Source: Bagarius yarrelli (Eukaryota; Chordata; Actinopteri; Siluriformes; Sisoridae). From it: a stretch of 64,000 bases of DNA. The position numbers were made by a program, and so were the translations under genes. Under the pieces are notes generated by a model, which saw nothing but the letters and a program-made list of their open reading frames with translations, did no database searches and had not been told where the DNA came from. Position 1 is the first letter of the stretch. Every line of letters begins with the position of its first letter. This document shows, one piece after another, positions 40,826 to 61,653 of this stretch. The DNA is taken from the NCBI GenBank assembly GCA_005784505.1, contig VCAZ01000015.1, positions 186,001 to 250,000 on the forward strand. The letters run 5' to 3'.

Positions 40826-43192
40826 TATATATATGCAACATTTGTCTTGCAATTCTGACTTTATAATTCGCAGTTTTACTTTTTATTCAGTGGGATAAAC
40901 TGGATTTTGTAGATATATAGATATACCTACAGTCAAATTTGTGTGTAAAAATCGAAGCAAACCTTCACTCTCGCGTTAATAAATGGCACATTTTGGTTAA
41001 CTTGTAAACCTTGGAAGGTGTGAGCTATGTCTACAATGCCCGTTCATTAAACACATTCCCCTGAGCGAATCCCAACACAATTTTCCATGAGCCGTACTAA
41101 ACACTCTGGCTAGGTTACCTTTTCCCAAGTAGAGATGGCCAGATTGCCACATGTTCCATTATTCTATAGTGTTGGAGTGAAGACTGTAATTAAGAATCTT
41201 TTTTATTTATTCTTGCTTTAAAAAAAACAATAGGAACTAATTTCTCTTAAAAAAAAAAAAACATTAAAGGACCATTACTGTGAGAATTGCTATTTACTGT
41301 TTTAAAAAATTTTTACGCCAAAAGTAGGTACCGCAGTACTAAGCAAATGTGACATAGGACTATTTTTACCCCCTTTTTCCAGTAAAAAACATATAAAAGA
41401 TTTACTAAAAAACTCATTGGCCCATGACATGACATGGTCATACATTATCTTGCCTGAGGGCTATTGCACCATAGAAAATAAAATTAGTGGTGTCCTACAT
41501 AGTACGCTTGCATGTATATTAGCATAGGTGATATAATCATACGATAAACTCAAAATCACAATTAAAAATAATCTTGAAAAAAATGTATCCTTCCTAATTG
41601 AATTTCCATTCAAGTCTTCCAACTTCTCACACTTGCAGAACAGCAATCAACATCAAACATTAATAAATCATATCCAAGCAAGTGATTCAGCTCATATTTT
41701 GCTGAGTTGTTAATCAGAAACAGCTTAACAAAAGACATCTTATTCTATTTACATGCGATACGCTTTCATTAAGAAGGCTATTAGCAAGCTAACGACTATC
41801 TTAATGAACATTGGAGTTCTGATACCAAAATATTAGTGCAGTTGTAGAGGCACTCAAAGTAATGGCACCATAAAATTACTTCATATGTTTACAGATCCTT
41901 ACCAAAAAATAATCTACAAGTAAATCACATGAATGATATCAGCGGCTAAATTTCTGATGCATTATTATTTTTTACCTAGCATGAAAAACTTTTAGATATA
42001 AGTCATATATGACTCAGTGAAACTGATTCACGGTGAGGTAATATTATTCGTAACCCAGCATAAAAAGATAACTGGCTCAGGATTGAGTCACTCGCAATGC
42101 GTTATTCAGTTAAAGCGACGAGCGGTAACCCTCCTGATTCTGATGCTATTTCCTGCTCTGGATCGTTACACTTTTGATATGAAAACAATGGTCAATACAT
42201 CAGGTTGACACACAATCTTCTGATAACTACCTCATTTCCACTGTATGACCGTTTCATTAACATTATATTCTACTGCCATATTACAATGCTAAAACTTCTA
42301 TTAATAAATTGTGCCAAATTCACTAGTCAAGGTCAAAGTACAGTGACAGTGCCCAGCGGCAGCCGTTTACACTGCTTAAAGATAATCATTAAACACAAAT
42401 TAGGGGGGAATGGTTTAAATTTAACAGTCGTTTAGAAACCGGTGTCCATCATAAACCTCAGCTGGAGCATTAATTGGGATTCTCTTGTGTGCTGTAAGGA
42501 GGAAGGTGGAGGAGTGTTAAGGTTATATGGTGCCATGAATCAGTGTAGTGAGGAGAGCAGGCCTGGCTTAGTTTCTATGGCAACGCGTAGCCTGTCCCAA
42601 GAGGCCTGCCTCAGCACCACTGTGTCTCGTATGAACAGAAGCAGGAGGAGGAGGCTCTCGGAAGAAGCATGGCACAATAACCTACTTCCTTGTGTGTATT
42701 ATGGTTTCTCACTTATTTGCAATAAAAAGGGGTGGAATTTGTTTTTTAAATACATGGTAACCCATTATTGGCAAAAAAAACCCCCAAGCTTAAAGCAACT
42801 AAGGTAAAGAAACAAACTGGAAAATAGCAAGCTCCTATCATCAGTGCTACCTCGCAATTAACAAAATATGATTAGATACAAACAATTTACATCTGTTTAC
42901 TGTTAAATAATATTCCTACAAATGATGCTGATGCAATTTTGCATTAAATTTAAATGACATGGGTTTTTAACTAAATTGAGCATGCAGAAGGCATTCAGGC
43001 AAAGCATCTACAACCCAGGATGTTATGATGTTATGATTTTTATCCCGTTACCCCAACACCACACCCCTTCATTTCTACTCAAGGAAATCCAAGAAAGATC
43101 CAAGAGAACTCACCAACATGGGTGATAACGCAGCCCACACGGGCCTGGAACTCCTGCACGGACATCTCTTCCTCCTCCAGCCAGCAGAGCAT
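523..43192 (-). CDS. mcf2l2: mcf2l2, Dbl-family Rho guanine nucleotide exchange factor (partial, 22 exons in window)
   Basis: A GEF for Rho-family GTPases, acting at membranes in the cytosol. Joining 22 exons gives 885 in-phase codons: N-terminal leader (1-54), CRAL-TRIO/Sec14-like lipid-binding domain (about 40-200), spectrin-type helical region (about 250-510), a proline/serine linker, a DH catalytic domain (about 620-800) and the start of a PH domain (812-885). The window edge cuts the PH domain; the human protein, from memory, is about 1114 residues. MCF2L2 rather than MCF2L is chosen from the leader ([17 protein letters not shown]), the Sec14 exons ([15 protein letters not shown]), the segment [10 protein letters not shown] and the nested b3gnt5. 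The DH/PH part is as close to MCF2L, so the paralogue call rests on the N-terminal half and synteny. The start is the ATG at 43190-43192. Confidence 0.92.
1567..4280. other. mcf2l2 intron 17, unannotated part
   Basis: AT-rich, no coding match. The part from 5576 to 6910 on the other side of the Tc1-like element is likewise empty. Confidence 0.6.
4281..5411 (-). mobile_element. degenerate Tc1/mariner-like element with inverted terminal repeats
   Basis: The ends are inverted copies: CACAAAAGTGAGTACACCCC at about 4284 and its reverse complement at about 5384-5403, with similarity continuing inward for about 130 bp (the gtgcagcttgtataacagta block recurs inverted at 5300-5325). Between them the minus strand reads pieces of a DD34E transposase: [41 protein letters not shown], broken by stops and frameshifts. 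Lies in mcf2l2 intron 17. Inactive. Confidence 0.85.
5440..5575 (+). repeat. LINE 3'-tail-like repeat
   Basis: Contains the teleost retroposon tail motif (cttggagaaacgatgtttca, then tgacgataaaagctttttga) interrupted by a TATA-rich simple stretch. Only the tail is present, no coding part. Confidence 0.45.
6911..7412 (-). CDS. mcf2l2: mcf2l2 exons 16-17 (start of DH domain)
   Basis: Exons 7346-7412 and 6911-7026. The first encodes [19 protein letters not shown], which is DH conserved region 1 (the helix contacting switch I of the GTPase). The second encodes [11 protein letters not shown] and [18 protein letters not shown]. Exon 17 ends AATAG followed by gcaaga: a GC donor instead of GT. The reading frame (two bases left, AG) is completed by the G at the start of exon 18, giving Arg before TFLKELENC, so the GC donor is well supported. 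Confidence 0.9.
7632..7830 (+). repeat. copy 1 of a ~200-bp duplicated segment
   Basis: Begins gctgtgcttttaccaagaga and shares long blocks (tttccattaaacaaacata, tttaaagccaaca, tgtctgctctcctacctga, tgtacaagtaccta) with 8188-8385 in the same orientation. Unique otherwise in the window; no protein match recognised. Confidence 0.85.
8119..8905 (+). repeat. ~38-bp minisatellite (interrupted), about 15 units
   Basis: Units follow the pattern atggacatatattcccatg then tgagtatatgtataagtat, about 36-38 bp, with length variants and a TA expansion near 8545. The array proper is 8435-8905 with an outlying piece at 8119-8166. Because the unit is free of stops on the minus strand, it creates three overlapping open frames (95-165 codons) that are not genes. 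Confidence 0.92.
8188..8385 (+). repeat. copy 2 of the ~200-bp duplicated segment, inside a minisatellite
   Basis: Direct copy of 7632-7830 with scattered changes. A short piece of the minisatellite (8119-8166) lies just before it and the main array just after, as if this segment had been inserted in the array. Confidence 0.85.
9010..9148 (+). promoter_or_regulatory. possible untranslated first exon of b3gnt5
   Basis: A stretch of less AT-rich sequence ends in CAAATATG followed by a near-perfect gtaagtaac donor at 9149. It lies between the minisatellite and the b3gnt5 coding exon on the same strand. The left boundary is arbitrary. The donor and position are the only support. Confidence 0.25.
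9150..11539. other. mcf2l2 intron 15 between minisatellite and b3gnt5
   Basis: AT-rich with several A or T homopolymers (e.g. about 10700 and 10845) and an A8/G10 junction at about 9166. It would be a b3gnt5 intron if its first exon lies near 9 kb. No other feature seen. 13110-13644 is also empty. Confidence 0.5.
11540..11713 (+). other. b3gnt5: b3gnt5 5' UTR of the coding exon, after a splice acceptor
   Basis: A good acceptor (pyrimidine tract, then ccttttcag) ends at 11539, 174 bp before the ATG, so the coding exon probably begins here with an untranslated first exon upstream. Candidate upstream donors on the plus strand are gtaagt at 9149 and gtactt at about 11227. Neither is confirmed. 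Confidence 0.55.
11714..12853 (+). CDS. b3gnt5: b3gnt5, lactosylceramide beta-1,3-N-acetylglucosaminyltransferase (Lc3 synthase)
   Basis: A 379-residue type II Golgi membrane protein that transfers GlcNAc from UDP-GlcNAc to lactosylceramide, making lactotriaosylceramide for lacto/neolacto glycolipids. It has a short basic N-terminus, a membrane anchor at about 13-30 ([18 protein letters not shown]), and then a GT31 domain. Motifs: RWAIRSTWG (104-112), the metal-binding DDD at 194-196 in [25 protein letters not shown] (250-260), IDDVFMG (282-288) and [16 protein letters not shown] (305-320). Candidate N-glycosylation sites are N57, N113, N168 and N277. Length matches the human protein (378, from memory). 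The CDS is intronless and nested antisense in mcf2l2 intron 15. A second in-frame ATG two codons on is an alternative start. Teleosts may have a and b copies; I cannot tell which this is. Confidence 0.96.
   Translation: MFMNLRRVRKCQFLQLISMCCFLSTLLLCWEQVDHHVLSHVRSYSYRYLINRYDFINKSFRISREEATSFGKFPYLLDHEDICKEKDVLLLLLVKTSPENFLRRWAIRSTWGNQTYMKKELDANVKVVFVMGAHPDEHKRGAIQKQLQIEDQTHKDLVQQDFLDTFHNLTVKLLLQFRWAHTNCAQARFLMSADDDIFIHMPNLIRSLHELSAQGVVDFWVGHVYRGSPPVRRKNSKYYMPVQMYQWSSYPDYTAGAGYVVSRDVAAKIYQATLSLNSSFHIDDVFMGICGISIGVSPQEHGYFSGEGKAPYHPCIYEKMITSHGHVDDVGYLWKVATAPEVNGISSGFFGKLYCTAVRIKLLCWPYFTKTYSCKAAFL
13103..13108 (+). terminator. b3gnt5: candidate poly(A) signal of b3gnt5 (ATTAAA)
   Basis: ATTAAA lies 250 bp after the b3gnt5 stop and is followed by a T-rich stretch. 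Other A-rich variants occur nearby (about 12987 and 13148), so the true site is uncertain. Confidence 0.35.
13645..16744 (-). CDS. mcf2l2: mcf2l2 exons 9-15 (spectrin repeat and linker)
   Basis: Exons: 16630-16744, 16416-16535, 15765-15956, 15389-15580, 14218-14395, 13869-13969, 13645-13733. They encode heptad-rich helices ([56 protein letters not shown]) and then a basic proline/serine linker ([19 protein letters not shown]). The linker, with [20 protein letters not shown], is the less conserved hinge before the DH domain. All splice sites are GT-AG and the phases join without a gap. Confidence 0.93.
14841..14960 (-). mobile_element. truncated tRNA-derived SINE (same family as 33166)
   Basis: On the minus strand it reads gcaccgtggtgtagtgggtt (A box), then ctctccatctcccac and a tail ending taataaacac. 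Compared with the copy at 33166-33331 the middle, including the B box, is deleted. Lies in mcf2l2 intron 12. Confidence 0.75.
17140..17500 (-). repeat. teleost interspersed LINE-tail-type repeat, copy 1
   Basis: Contains the common fish repeat blocks: ctgctggagtctattttagc, ggacagcaccacacagacaa, aatcaccaatcaacctaaa, cttggactgtgggagg and gggagaacatgcaaa. It lies in mcf2l2 intron 8 and matches the copies at 33540 and 49288. The strand is tentative. Confidence 0.75.
18270..22464 (-). CDS. mcf2l2: mcf2l2 exons 3-8 (Sec14-like domain and first spectrin helices)
   Basis: Exons: 22350-22464, 22115-22205, 20075-20194, 18799-18915, 18542-18691, 18270-18394. Their phases chain exactly (115, 91, 120, 117, 150 and 125 bp). 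They encode the CRAL-TRIO/Sec14 core, with landmarks [53 protein letters not shown] and [17 protein letters not shown], followed by [16 protein letters not shown] at the start of the spectrin region. Exon 4 is 143 bp from exon 3. The 1.9-kb intron 4 holds a palindrome and a Tc1-like element. By family knowledge this module binds phosphoinositides and restrains the exchange activity. Confidence 0.93.
18916..20074. other. mcf2l2 intron 5, nothing recognised
   Basis: Short open frames at 19243-19425 and 19707-19925 have no family resemblance and no splice context. Confidence 0.6.
20337..20593. repeat. imperfect palindrome (two ~70-bp arms) with an (AT)n core
   Basis: Left arm 20337-20413 and right arm 20526-20593 are inverted copies: for example ttattttgtctgtttattt on the left and the reverse of aaataaatagacaaaataaa on the right, and attactaa...accaat against attggta...tagtaat. 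Between them are 56 bp of (AT)n and a short spacer. It could form a cruciform or, in RNA, a long hairpin. It may be a miniature element. Confidence 0.8.
20414..20470. repeat. (AT)n microsatellite
   Basis: About 28 uninterrupted AT dinucleotides at the centre of the palindrome described at 20337-20593. Confidence 0.97.
20602..21613 (+). mobile_element. Tc1-like element with ~200-bp inverted terminal repeats, internally deleted
   Basis: The left end (20602 to about 20803) and right end (about 21413-21613) are about 90 percent identical inverted copies over some 200 bp; the outer ends read actgctc / cactgcac. Only the C-terminal part of a DD34E transposase remains (plus strand from about 20890: [27 protein letters not shown], then a TGA at 21073-21075, then [18 protein letters not shown]). 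The N-terminal DNA-binding region is gone, so it is non-autonomous. Lies in mcf2l2 intron 4. Confidence 0.88.
21629..21708. repeat. (TA)n microsatellite
   Basis: About 80 bp of TA repeats with one interruption, immediately outside the right end of the Tc1-like element. It explains the YIYIYI frames seen on both strands. Confidence 0.97.
23278..23640 (-). repeat. LINE-like 3' region
   Basis: Starts agattcaactttattgtcat and runs through aaatgcagttagcatctaac and agaagtgcataag, a recurrent fish non-LTR retroposon tail in reverse orientation, ending in degraded TA-rich sequence. No coding part is recognised. Lies in mcf2l2 intron 2. Confidence 0.55.
24268..24356 (+). mobile_element. SINE fragment (same family as 30635)
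   Basis: Reads gggggcagtaatggctcaaa, then tggttaaggtgctaagttgc and gatctgagaaccagaaacac, matching the head of the SINE at 30635. It is truncated after about 90 bp. Confidence 0.75.
24357..26609. other. mcf2l2 intron 2, unannotated part
   Basis: No coding or repeat family recognised apart from a short (GT)n at about 25715-25731. 22465-23277 and 23641-24267 are also empty. Confidence 0.55.
26610..26693 (-). CDS. mcf2l2: mcf2l2 exon 2 (leader into Sec14 domain)
   Basis: 84 bp, phase 1 at both ends. It encodes [20 protein letters not shown] and then RQFAMLSG, the conserved segment just before the Sec14-like domain. Acceptor ttttcacag, donor gtaaga. This is the common exon to which the main first exon and the two candidate alternative first exons can all splice in frame. 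Confidence 0.93.
27616..27653. repeat. (CA)n microsatellite
   Basis: Interrupted CA repeat in mcf2l2 intron 1. It accounts for the VCVCVC run in an overlapping minus-strand frame. Confidence 0.95.
27900..29100 (-). mobile_element. degenerate Tc1-like transposon, second family
   Basis: On the minus strand the transposase reads from the N-terminus: [40 protein letters not shown] (paired HTH region), then [18 protein letters not shown] and [20 protein letters not shown], with frameshifts and stops. The outer end near 29,000-29,097 keeps the tail motifs tttatttcactcattaaaat and tttttcctcact. The matching left terminal repeat near 27,900 is not found, so that end is truncated. Confidence 0.85.
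29329..30018 (+). mobile_element. hAT-like remnant with short inverted ends
   Basis: The left end cagtggctctcaag and the right end gtttgaaaaccactag are hAT-type inverted termini. A possible imperfect 8-bp duplication (cccaagtc / cccaattt) flanks them. Near 29405 the plus strand encodes [13 protein letters not shown] and, frame-broken, [17 protein letters not shown], which resembles the start of BED-type hAT transposases. The rest is not recognisable. Confidence 0.55.
30635..30928 (+). mobile_element. tRNA-derived SINE with duplicated promoter region
   Basis: Head ggggcagtggtggctcaaat with A-box-like tggttaag; two B-box-like motifs (gggtttgagctcc at about 30699 and ggggttcaagccc at about 30748); body with ccttgagcaagacccttaac; A-rich tail ending ataaaggc. 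The duplicated middle is unusual within the family copy at 24268. Confidence 0.8.
31355..31600. promoter_or_regulatory. candidate enhancer / conserved noncoding element in mcf2l2 intron 1
   Basis: A non-repetitive, CpG-containing island in AT-rich intron. It combines an octamer (ATGCAAAT, 31426-31433), an inverted CCAAT motif (attgg, about 31391), an E2F-like TTTGGCGG (about 31498), a palindromic E-box (ATCACGTGAT, 31541-31550) and an OTX-like gctaatccc (about 31554). No open frame explains it. Conservation could not be tested here. Confidence 0.35.
32148..32175 (-). CDS. mcf2l2: candidate alternative first coding exon of mcf2l2 (short)
   Basis: An ATG at 32173-32175 opens a nine-codon frame (MLKRTKPVI) that ends with one base (G) before a strong donor, gtaaga. 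The phase is the same as exon 1, so it joins exon 2 as [15 protein letters not shown]. Dbl-family genes are known for alternative first exons. No transcript evidence is visible here and chance is a real alternative for so short a frame. Confidence 0.4.
32885..32904. repeat. short (TA)n microsatellite
   Basis: About ten TA dinucleotides in mcf2l2 intron 1. Confidence 0.9.
33166..33331 (+). mobile_element. tRNA-derived SINE, complete copy
   Basis: A box gtggtgtagtggatt, B box gggttcgattt at about 33237-33247, then cctttctctatatctccccc and a tail aataaaggc followed by an A run. Spacing fits an internal Pol III promoter. Same family as the truncated copy at 14841-14960. Confidence 0.85.
33540..33916 (-). 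repeat. teleost interspersed LINE-tail-type repeat, copy 2
   Basis: Same block order as 17140-17500: tcccagctgtcattggatg, tcgccagtccatcacagg, aatcactaatcaacctaaca, ggactgcgggaggaaacc and gaggagaacatgcaaact, ending tgccagtgtgccgcccc. It carries an internal short CA run. The strand is tentative. Confidence 0.8.
34905..35250 (+). mobile_element. Tc1-like element fragment (third family)
   Basis: Nucleotide blocks such as atgacaatggccctgtgcac, cctactgaacacctttggaa and ctgcaccccagaacatcc correspond to the catalytic C-terminal part of a fish Tc1-like transposase. The frame is broken by stops. No terminal repeats found. Confidence 0.65.
36181..36376 (-). CDS. candidate alternative first coding exon of mcf2l2 (65 codons)
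   Basis: A GC-richer minus-strand frame starting at the ATG 36374-36376 (or Met11) encodes 65 residues, with internal stretches [16 protein letters not shown] and [20 protein letters not shown], then one base before a gtatgt donor. Phase 1 matches exon 2, giving TRK-N-EIMQQ. I do not recognise the peptide. Directly upstream of the ATG is ctgccttag, so it could also be an internal exon. The frame stays open to 36026, so an intronless unknown ORF is a further alternative. Confidence 0.3.
37712..37743. repeat. (CA)n microsatellite
   Basis: About 16 CA dinucleotides in mcf2l2 intron 1. Confidence 0.97.
38731..38790. mobile_element. solo transposon terminal repeat (Tc1-like), tentative
   Basis: tatacagttaagtgcaaaca followed by tttgcacacccttag resembles the end of a fish Tc1-like element. 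No partner end is seen nearby. Confidence 0.4.
39430..39690. mobile_element. composite of LINE-tail and Tc1-like end fragments
   Basis: 39430-39480 has gtcaagtcatctttatttat, a common retroposon tail. 39535-39690 has tgtggggtgcatttgtattc, agtcacctaattagttgata and ctgttctgtgagggcc, known from the ends of a fish Tc1-like family. Neither has coding sequence. Confidence 0.5.
40795..40834. repeat. (AT)n microsatellite
   Basis: Some 20 AT dinucleotides with one interruption, in mcf2l2 intron 1. Confidence 0.95.
40835..43113. other. mcf2l2 intron 1, promoter-proximal part
   Basis: Mostly AT-rich; a GC-richer patch at 42440-42700 carries the X-box. An open frame of 121 codons at 42442-42807 (plus) matches no family known to me. 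Confidence 0.5.
42571..42584. promoter_or_regulatory. near-consensus RFX X-box
   Basis: GTTTCTATGGCAAC matches the RFX imperfect palindrome at most positions. It sits in a GC-richer patch (about 42520-42690) some 600 bp inside mcf2l2 intron 1 from the first coding exon. A single short motif, so function is only suggested. Confidence 0.3.
43114..43192 (-). CDS. mcf2l2: mcf2l2 exon 1 (first coding exon)
   Basis: Encodes 26 residues beginning [12 protein letters not shown] and ending VITHV, plus one base of a split codon, followed by a gtgagt donor. The one leftover G joins AT of exon 2 to make Asp, giving THVDEIMQQ, as remembered for human MCF2L2. The sequence upstream (43193 to about 43360) is GC-richer and is probably 5' UTR and promoter. 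An overlapping 158-codon plus-strand frame here is an antisense shadow. Confidence 0.85.
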
Positions 43193-44479
43193 CTCAGGGC
43201 AGCCTCACTCACCTCCCTTCTCCTCTTCTCTCCTCTTTTCTCCTGCTGCAACACAGGATTCTCCCTCTCCTCCTCTTACACAGAGCAGCAGGCAGCCACT
43301 CCCAGTCTGTCAAACACCTCTCAAGCTGAAAAAAGCTGCAACTAGTACTAGAAGTGTAAATCCAAGCAGAGACTTCTATGTAAAAGCAGCAGATAGTGTG
43401 TCTAGTGATGCTGATTATTCATTGTGGGCGCCCACGCGTACATTAAACGCTGTTCGAGCCGGTGCAGTGAGTCGGATGCTGGGAAACAAATCACAGAAGA
43501 GCTACCTGCCTACAGGGAGACAAGAGGCTCCATGCACCATAGATAGAAAACATGGAGAGATGGATTTCCTGGATTGGAGCTGGATTAGTGAACCCTAAAA
43601 CAAGTAATAAGAAAATGCAGGTTTTAAAAAATATCTTAATGTAAATACATTGTTAAAAGTGACATATTATTATTATTAAATACACAAAAAGCTAAGACGA
43701 GTGTATAAATTTCTATTTAAATGGTTTAAAATGTTTTAAATAACAAAACAATATGATAATAAGACGCAAAATGAGTCCGTGTTCCAGCGTGACTCTGTGC
43801 CAGAGTTTACATGGAGCTTTAATGGATGAGCTTTTATCATTTCCATCATGCTGGTGCCCTTGGGAGCTCCGCGATTGTCTTAGAAATGTCGAGCGCGGGG
43901 AAACCATCTGCGTATTTACCATTAGCTCGCCAATTTAGCTTACAGCTAAGAGGGCAATTCCATCAATAATGTCAAGGACAAAAAAAGTCAAACATGATAA
44001 ATAAAATCTCTATTTATGCTGATGATATATTTTGGTCTCTGTTTGGTCTCTGTTCCCATAATTCCTAGAGTCTTACAATTAATTGGAATAAGGACTGATT
44101 TATTGCCTCTAAATGAGGCAGAGTGATAGGAAGCTAACAGTTTACCCCCCTTGATTCCCATAGACAAACACATTTGGGTTTTACTATACAATGCTCAGCG
44201 TTAATAAATAACATTTTAAACATTATATTAATAAACGCAAAAACAATTTCAGTTCTAGTGTAATACCACGTTATTTATCCTTGTAGCAAACTTCCAACGT
44301 TAGCCTAATACTAGCTAGTGAGCTAATGGCTAAAATAGCTGTAATTACATTTTTCTATGTTTGGCAGCTTTGCTAGAGGACATATATACTGACATACTGG
44401 TTAACCCGATAGGTTAATATTAGTTTTGTAGTGAGGTTATTAGAGATACAAAAGGCTATTTTTTGTTCTGAACATTTTT
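43193..44479. other. mcf2l2 5' flank / intergenic
   Basis: 43193 to about 43600 is GC-richer and pyrimidine-rich on the plus strand and should hold the main mcf2l2 5' UTR and promoter; no TATA box is evident. Beyond that, and again at 44896-45538, is unremarkable AT-rich intergenic DNA. Confidence 0.5.
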
Positions 44480-44895
44480 TTGTTATACCCATCCCAAGGT
44501 ATCCAAAAATCACTGGTAGACCTTCAGGGAGAAGATGCCAACCTTGAGAGAATTCTGAGGCACCAGTGTCCAGGTTCCTTCCCCTTTTCTAGATTTCAAG
44601 GAGCTTTAAGGATAGACTGGGACTCAATCTGCTCCACCGGCCCAAGGCTACAATTTACATTACATTTGATCATTACAATATGCTGTAATTAACAATAACA
44701 TGTAGTGTCTGAGTCTGGTTCCTCTCAAGGTTTCTTCCTACTTCACCTCAGGGAGACTTTTCTTTCCAAAGTCGCCACTGGTTTGCTTATTAGGGACAAA
44801 CCTACACTTTTCACTGTTACTGCATTCTGTGTAAAGCTGCTTTGAGACAATGTCTGTTGTTAAAAACGCTAAATGAATAAAATTGAATTGAAACT
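44480..44895 (+). repeat. fish interspersed repeat with retroposon-type tail
   Basis: Contains ggttcctctcaaggtttctt, taaagctgctttgagacaat, gtctgttgttaaaaacgcta and a tail aataaaattgaattgaa, a repeat family common in ostariophysan and other teleost genomes. Lies between mcf2l2 and phka2. Confidence 0.7.
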
Positions 44896-45538
44896 TGTAA
44901 AAGTTACCCAAAGCTTCTTGTCTGTAACTGCATGATTAAATGCAATTATATAACCCCAATTTTTTTTAAATAAAATGGTAGGTACATGTAGACATGTGAA
45001 ACATGAGAACATTGTTTAAACAGACCTAAGAAATAAAGCTGTAATCTTTCCCAGTGTGAATAAAGAAGCAAATAAACATAAAAGATCTTAATGACGGCGA
45101 TCTTAAGCTAATGTATAATATTTTTGTTTACAGAGGTATCTAATTCAGCAAAAAACCCAAAACACGTTAGTAAGTGATGTACAGTACTTATTAATTTATT
45201 ATACAATCAGCTCAATGTAGAACATTCATGTAAACATGCCCCTAATACAGTACATATACAACAGATAAGTGATACTGTTATTTTTCTCTCATTTATGCAA
45301 CACTTTAAAAATATTATTCTGCTGTGAAGTTATTATAGCGCCAGAACAAACATTTTTTGGACATGCATTTAAAAACCATTATGAGACATCAAGACAACAG
45401 AAAATCTACATAGAGGTTTTGTGTTGTTTCTATAGTATTACGGGTCTATTATAGGTTATTGGTCACAGTTTACATTTCATAAAATTGTGGAATTCCGAAA
45501 TAAAATGATAAATTATTAAATATTAAAATTAAAGTTAA

Positions 45539-45544
45539 TTTATT
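45539..45544 (-). terminator. phka2: candidate phka2 poly(A) signal (AATAAA)
   Basis: AATAAA on the minus strand lies about 220 bp after the stop codon, implying a short 3' UTR. Several AT-rich look-alikes follow, so the exact site is uncertain. Confidence 0.45.
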
Positions 45545-45764
45545 TATCCTAGCAAGTTTAAATAAATACATATATTATAGTACATTTTGATTAATGACAG
45601 ATAAAATGAATAAAATTAGCTTCACAGTGGTCTAAGGTGATCTACATATTCCTCTTTAGGAATATCCACCACTCGGACTGCCTCTCTTCTGTGAAAGAAA
45701 GAGCTGCTATAAAACATCTACTGATCCCAGGTCAACGATGCTGAGGTTTCTGGGGCCGCTTTCC

Positions 45765-61029
<15,265 letters not shown>

Positions 61030-61653
61030 CTTGATTTATTTCTGTCTGCTCCGATCCTCGGATCTTTAAGCCCTAATTTTTTTTAGCTCTTAATTCCTGG
61101 TCTTTTGTAATGAGACCGAAGCGAATCTTCTCTTGCTGATCTGTTACTTCATTGTTGGTAACGTTAATCTTCTAACCGCATACAGGGAAAAAAGGCATGA
61201 CAACCCGCATCACCTCCCTTAAAGAGGACACGGGTCATTTTTGCATTATTTTAACGCTCTCAAAGTGAAATTGACGCTTACTACAGTCTTTAACACACTG
61301 GATTTTTTGACACCGCCCATGAAGATGGACGCGAAATAAGACAAATAACCGTTTTGACAGGAATTCGGAAGTGTCTTCAGGTTGTTTTTATTGTTGACGA
61401 TGTAAAATCTCTGTTTATAAATTTAAAAGGTGTTATAAATGTCTACGCCTGCTATTTATTAAATAATCTTAATTTGTTTGTAAATAAACTAGAATATTAT
61501 GTACATTATTTTAACGCTAGATCAAAATAAAAGTCGTGGTATTGAGCATGCCGATTTCACTTCCGGTTTAAAGGCGGAAACGTGAGCGTCCATTATTTTT
61601 GTACTGTAGCTGCTGGTTTGTGTCTGGATTGTGTAATTTAGCTCGGACTTAAC
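61030..61653. promoter_or_regulatory. divergent phka2/ncbp2 promoter with two ETS-type sites
   Basis: The 624 bp between the two start codons must hold both 5' UTRs and promoters. CGGAAGTG occurs at about 61367-61374 and CACTTCCGG at 61558-61566: the same ETS/GABP-type core in opposite orientations, each nearer one gene. A motif resembling a YY1 site (AAGATGGACGC) is at about 61322. No clear TATA box is seen, as expected for housekeeping promoters. Confidence 0.6.

Noticed and set aside
43122..43598. 158-codon plus-strand frame
   Set aside because: Antisense to mcf2l2 exon 1 and its serine/proline-biased 5' region; no family resemblance, and the minus strand explains the locus.
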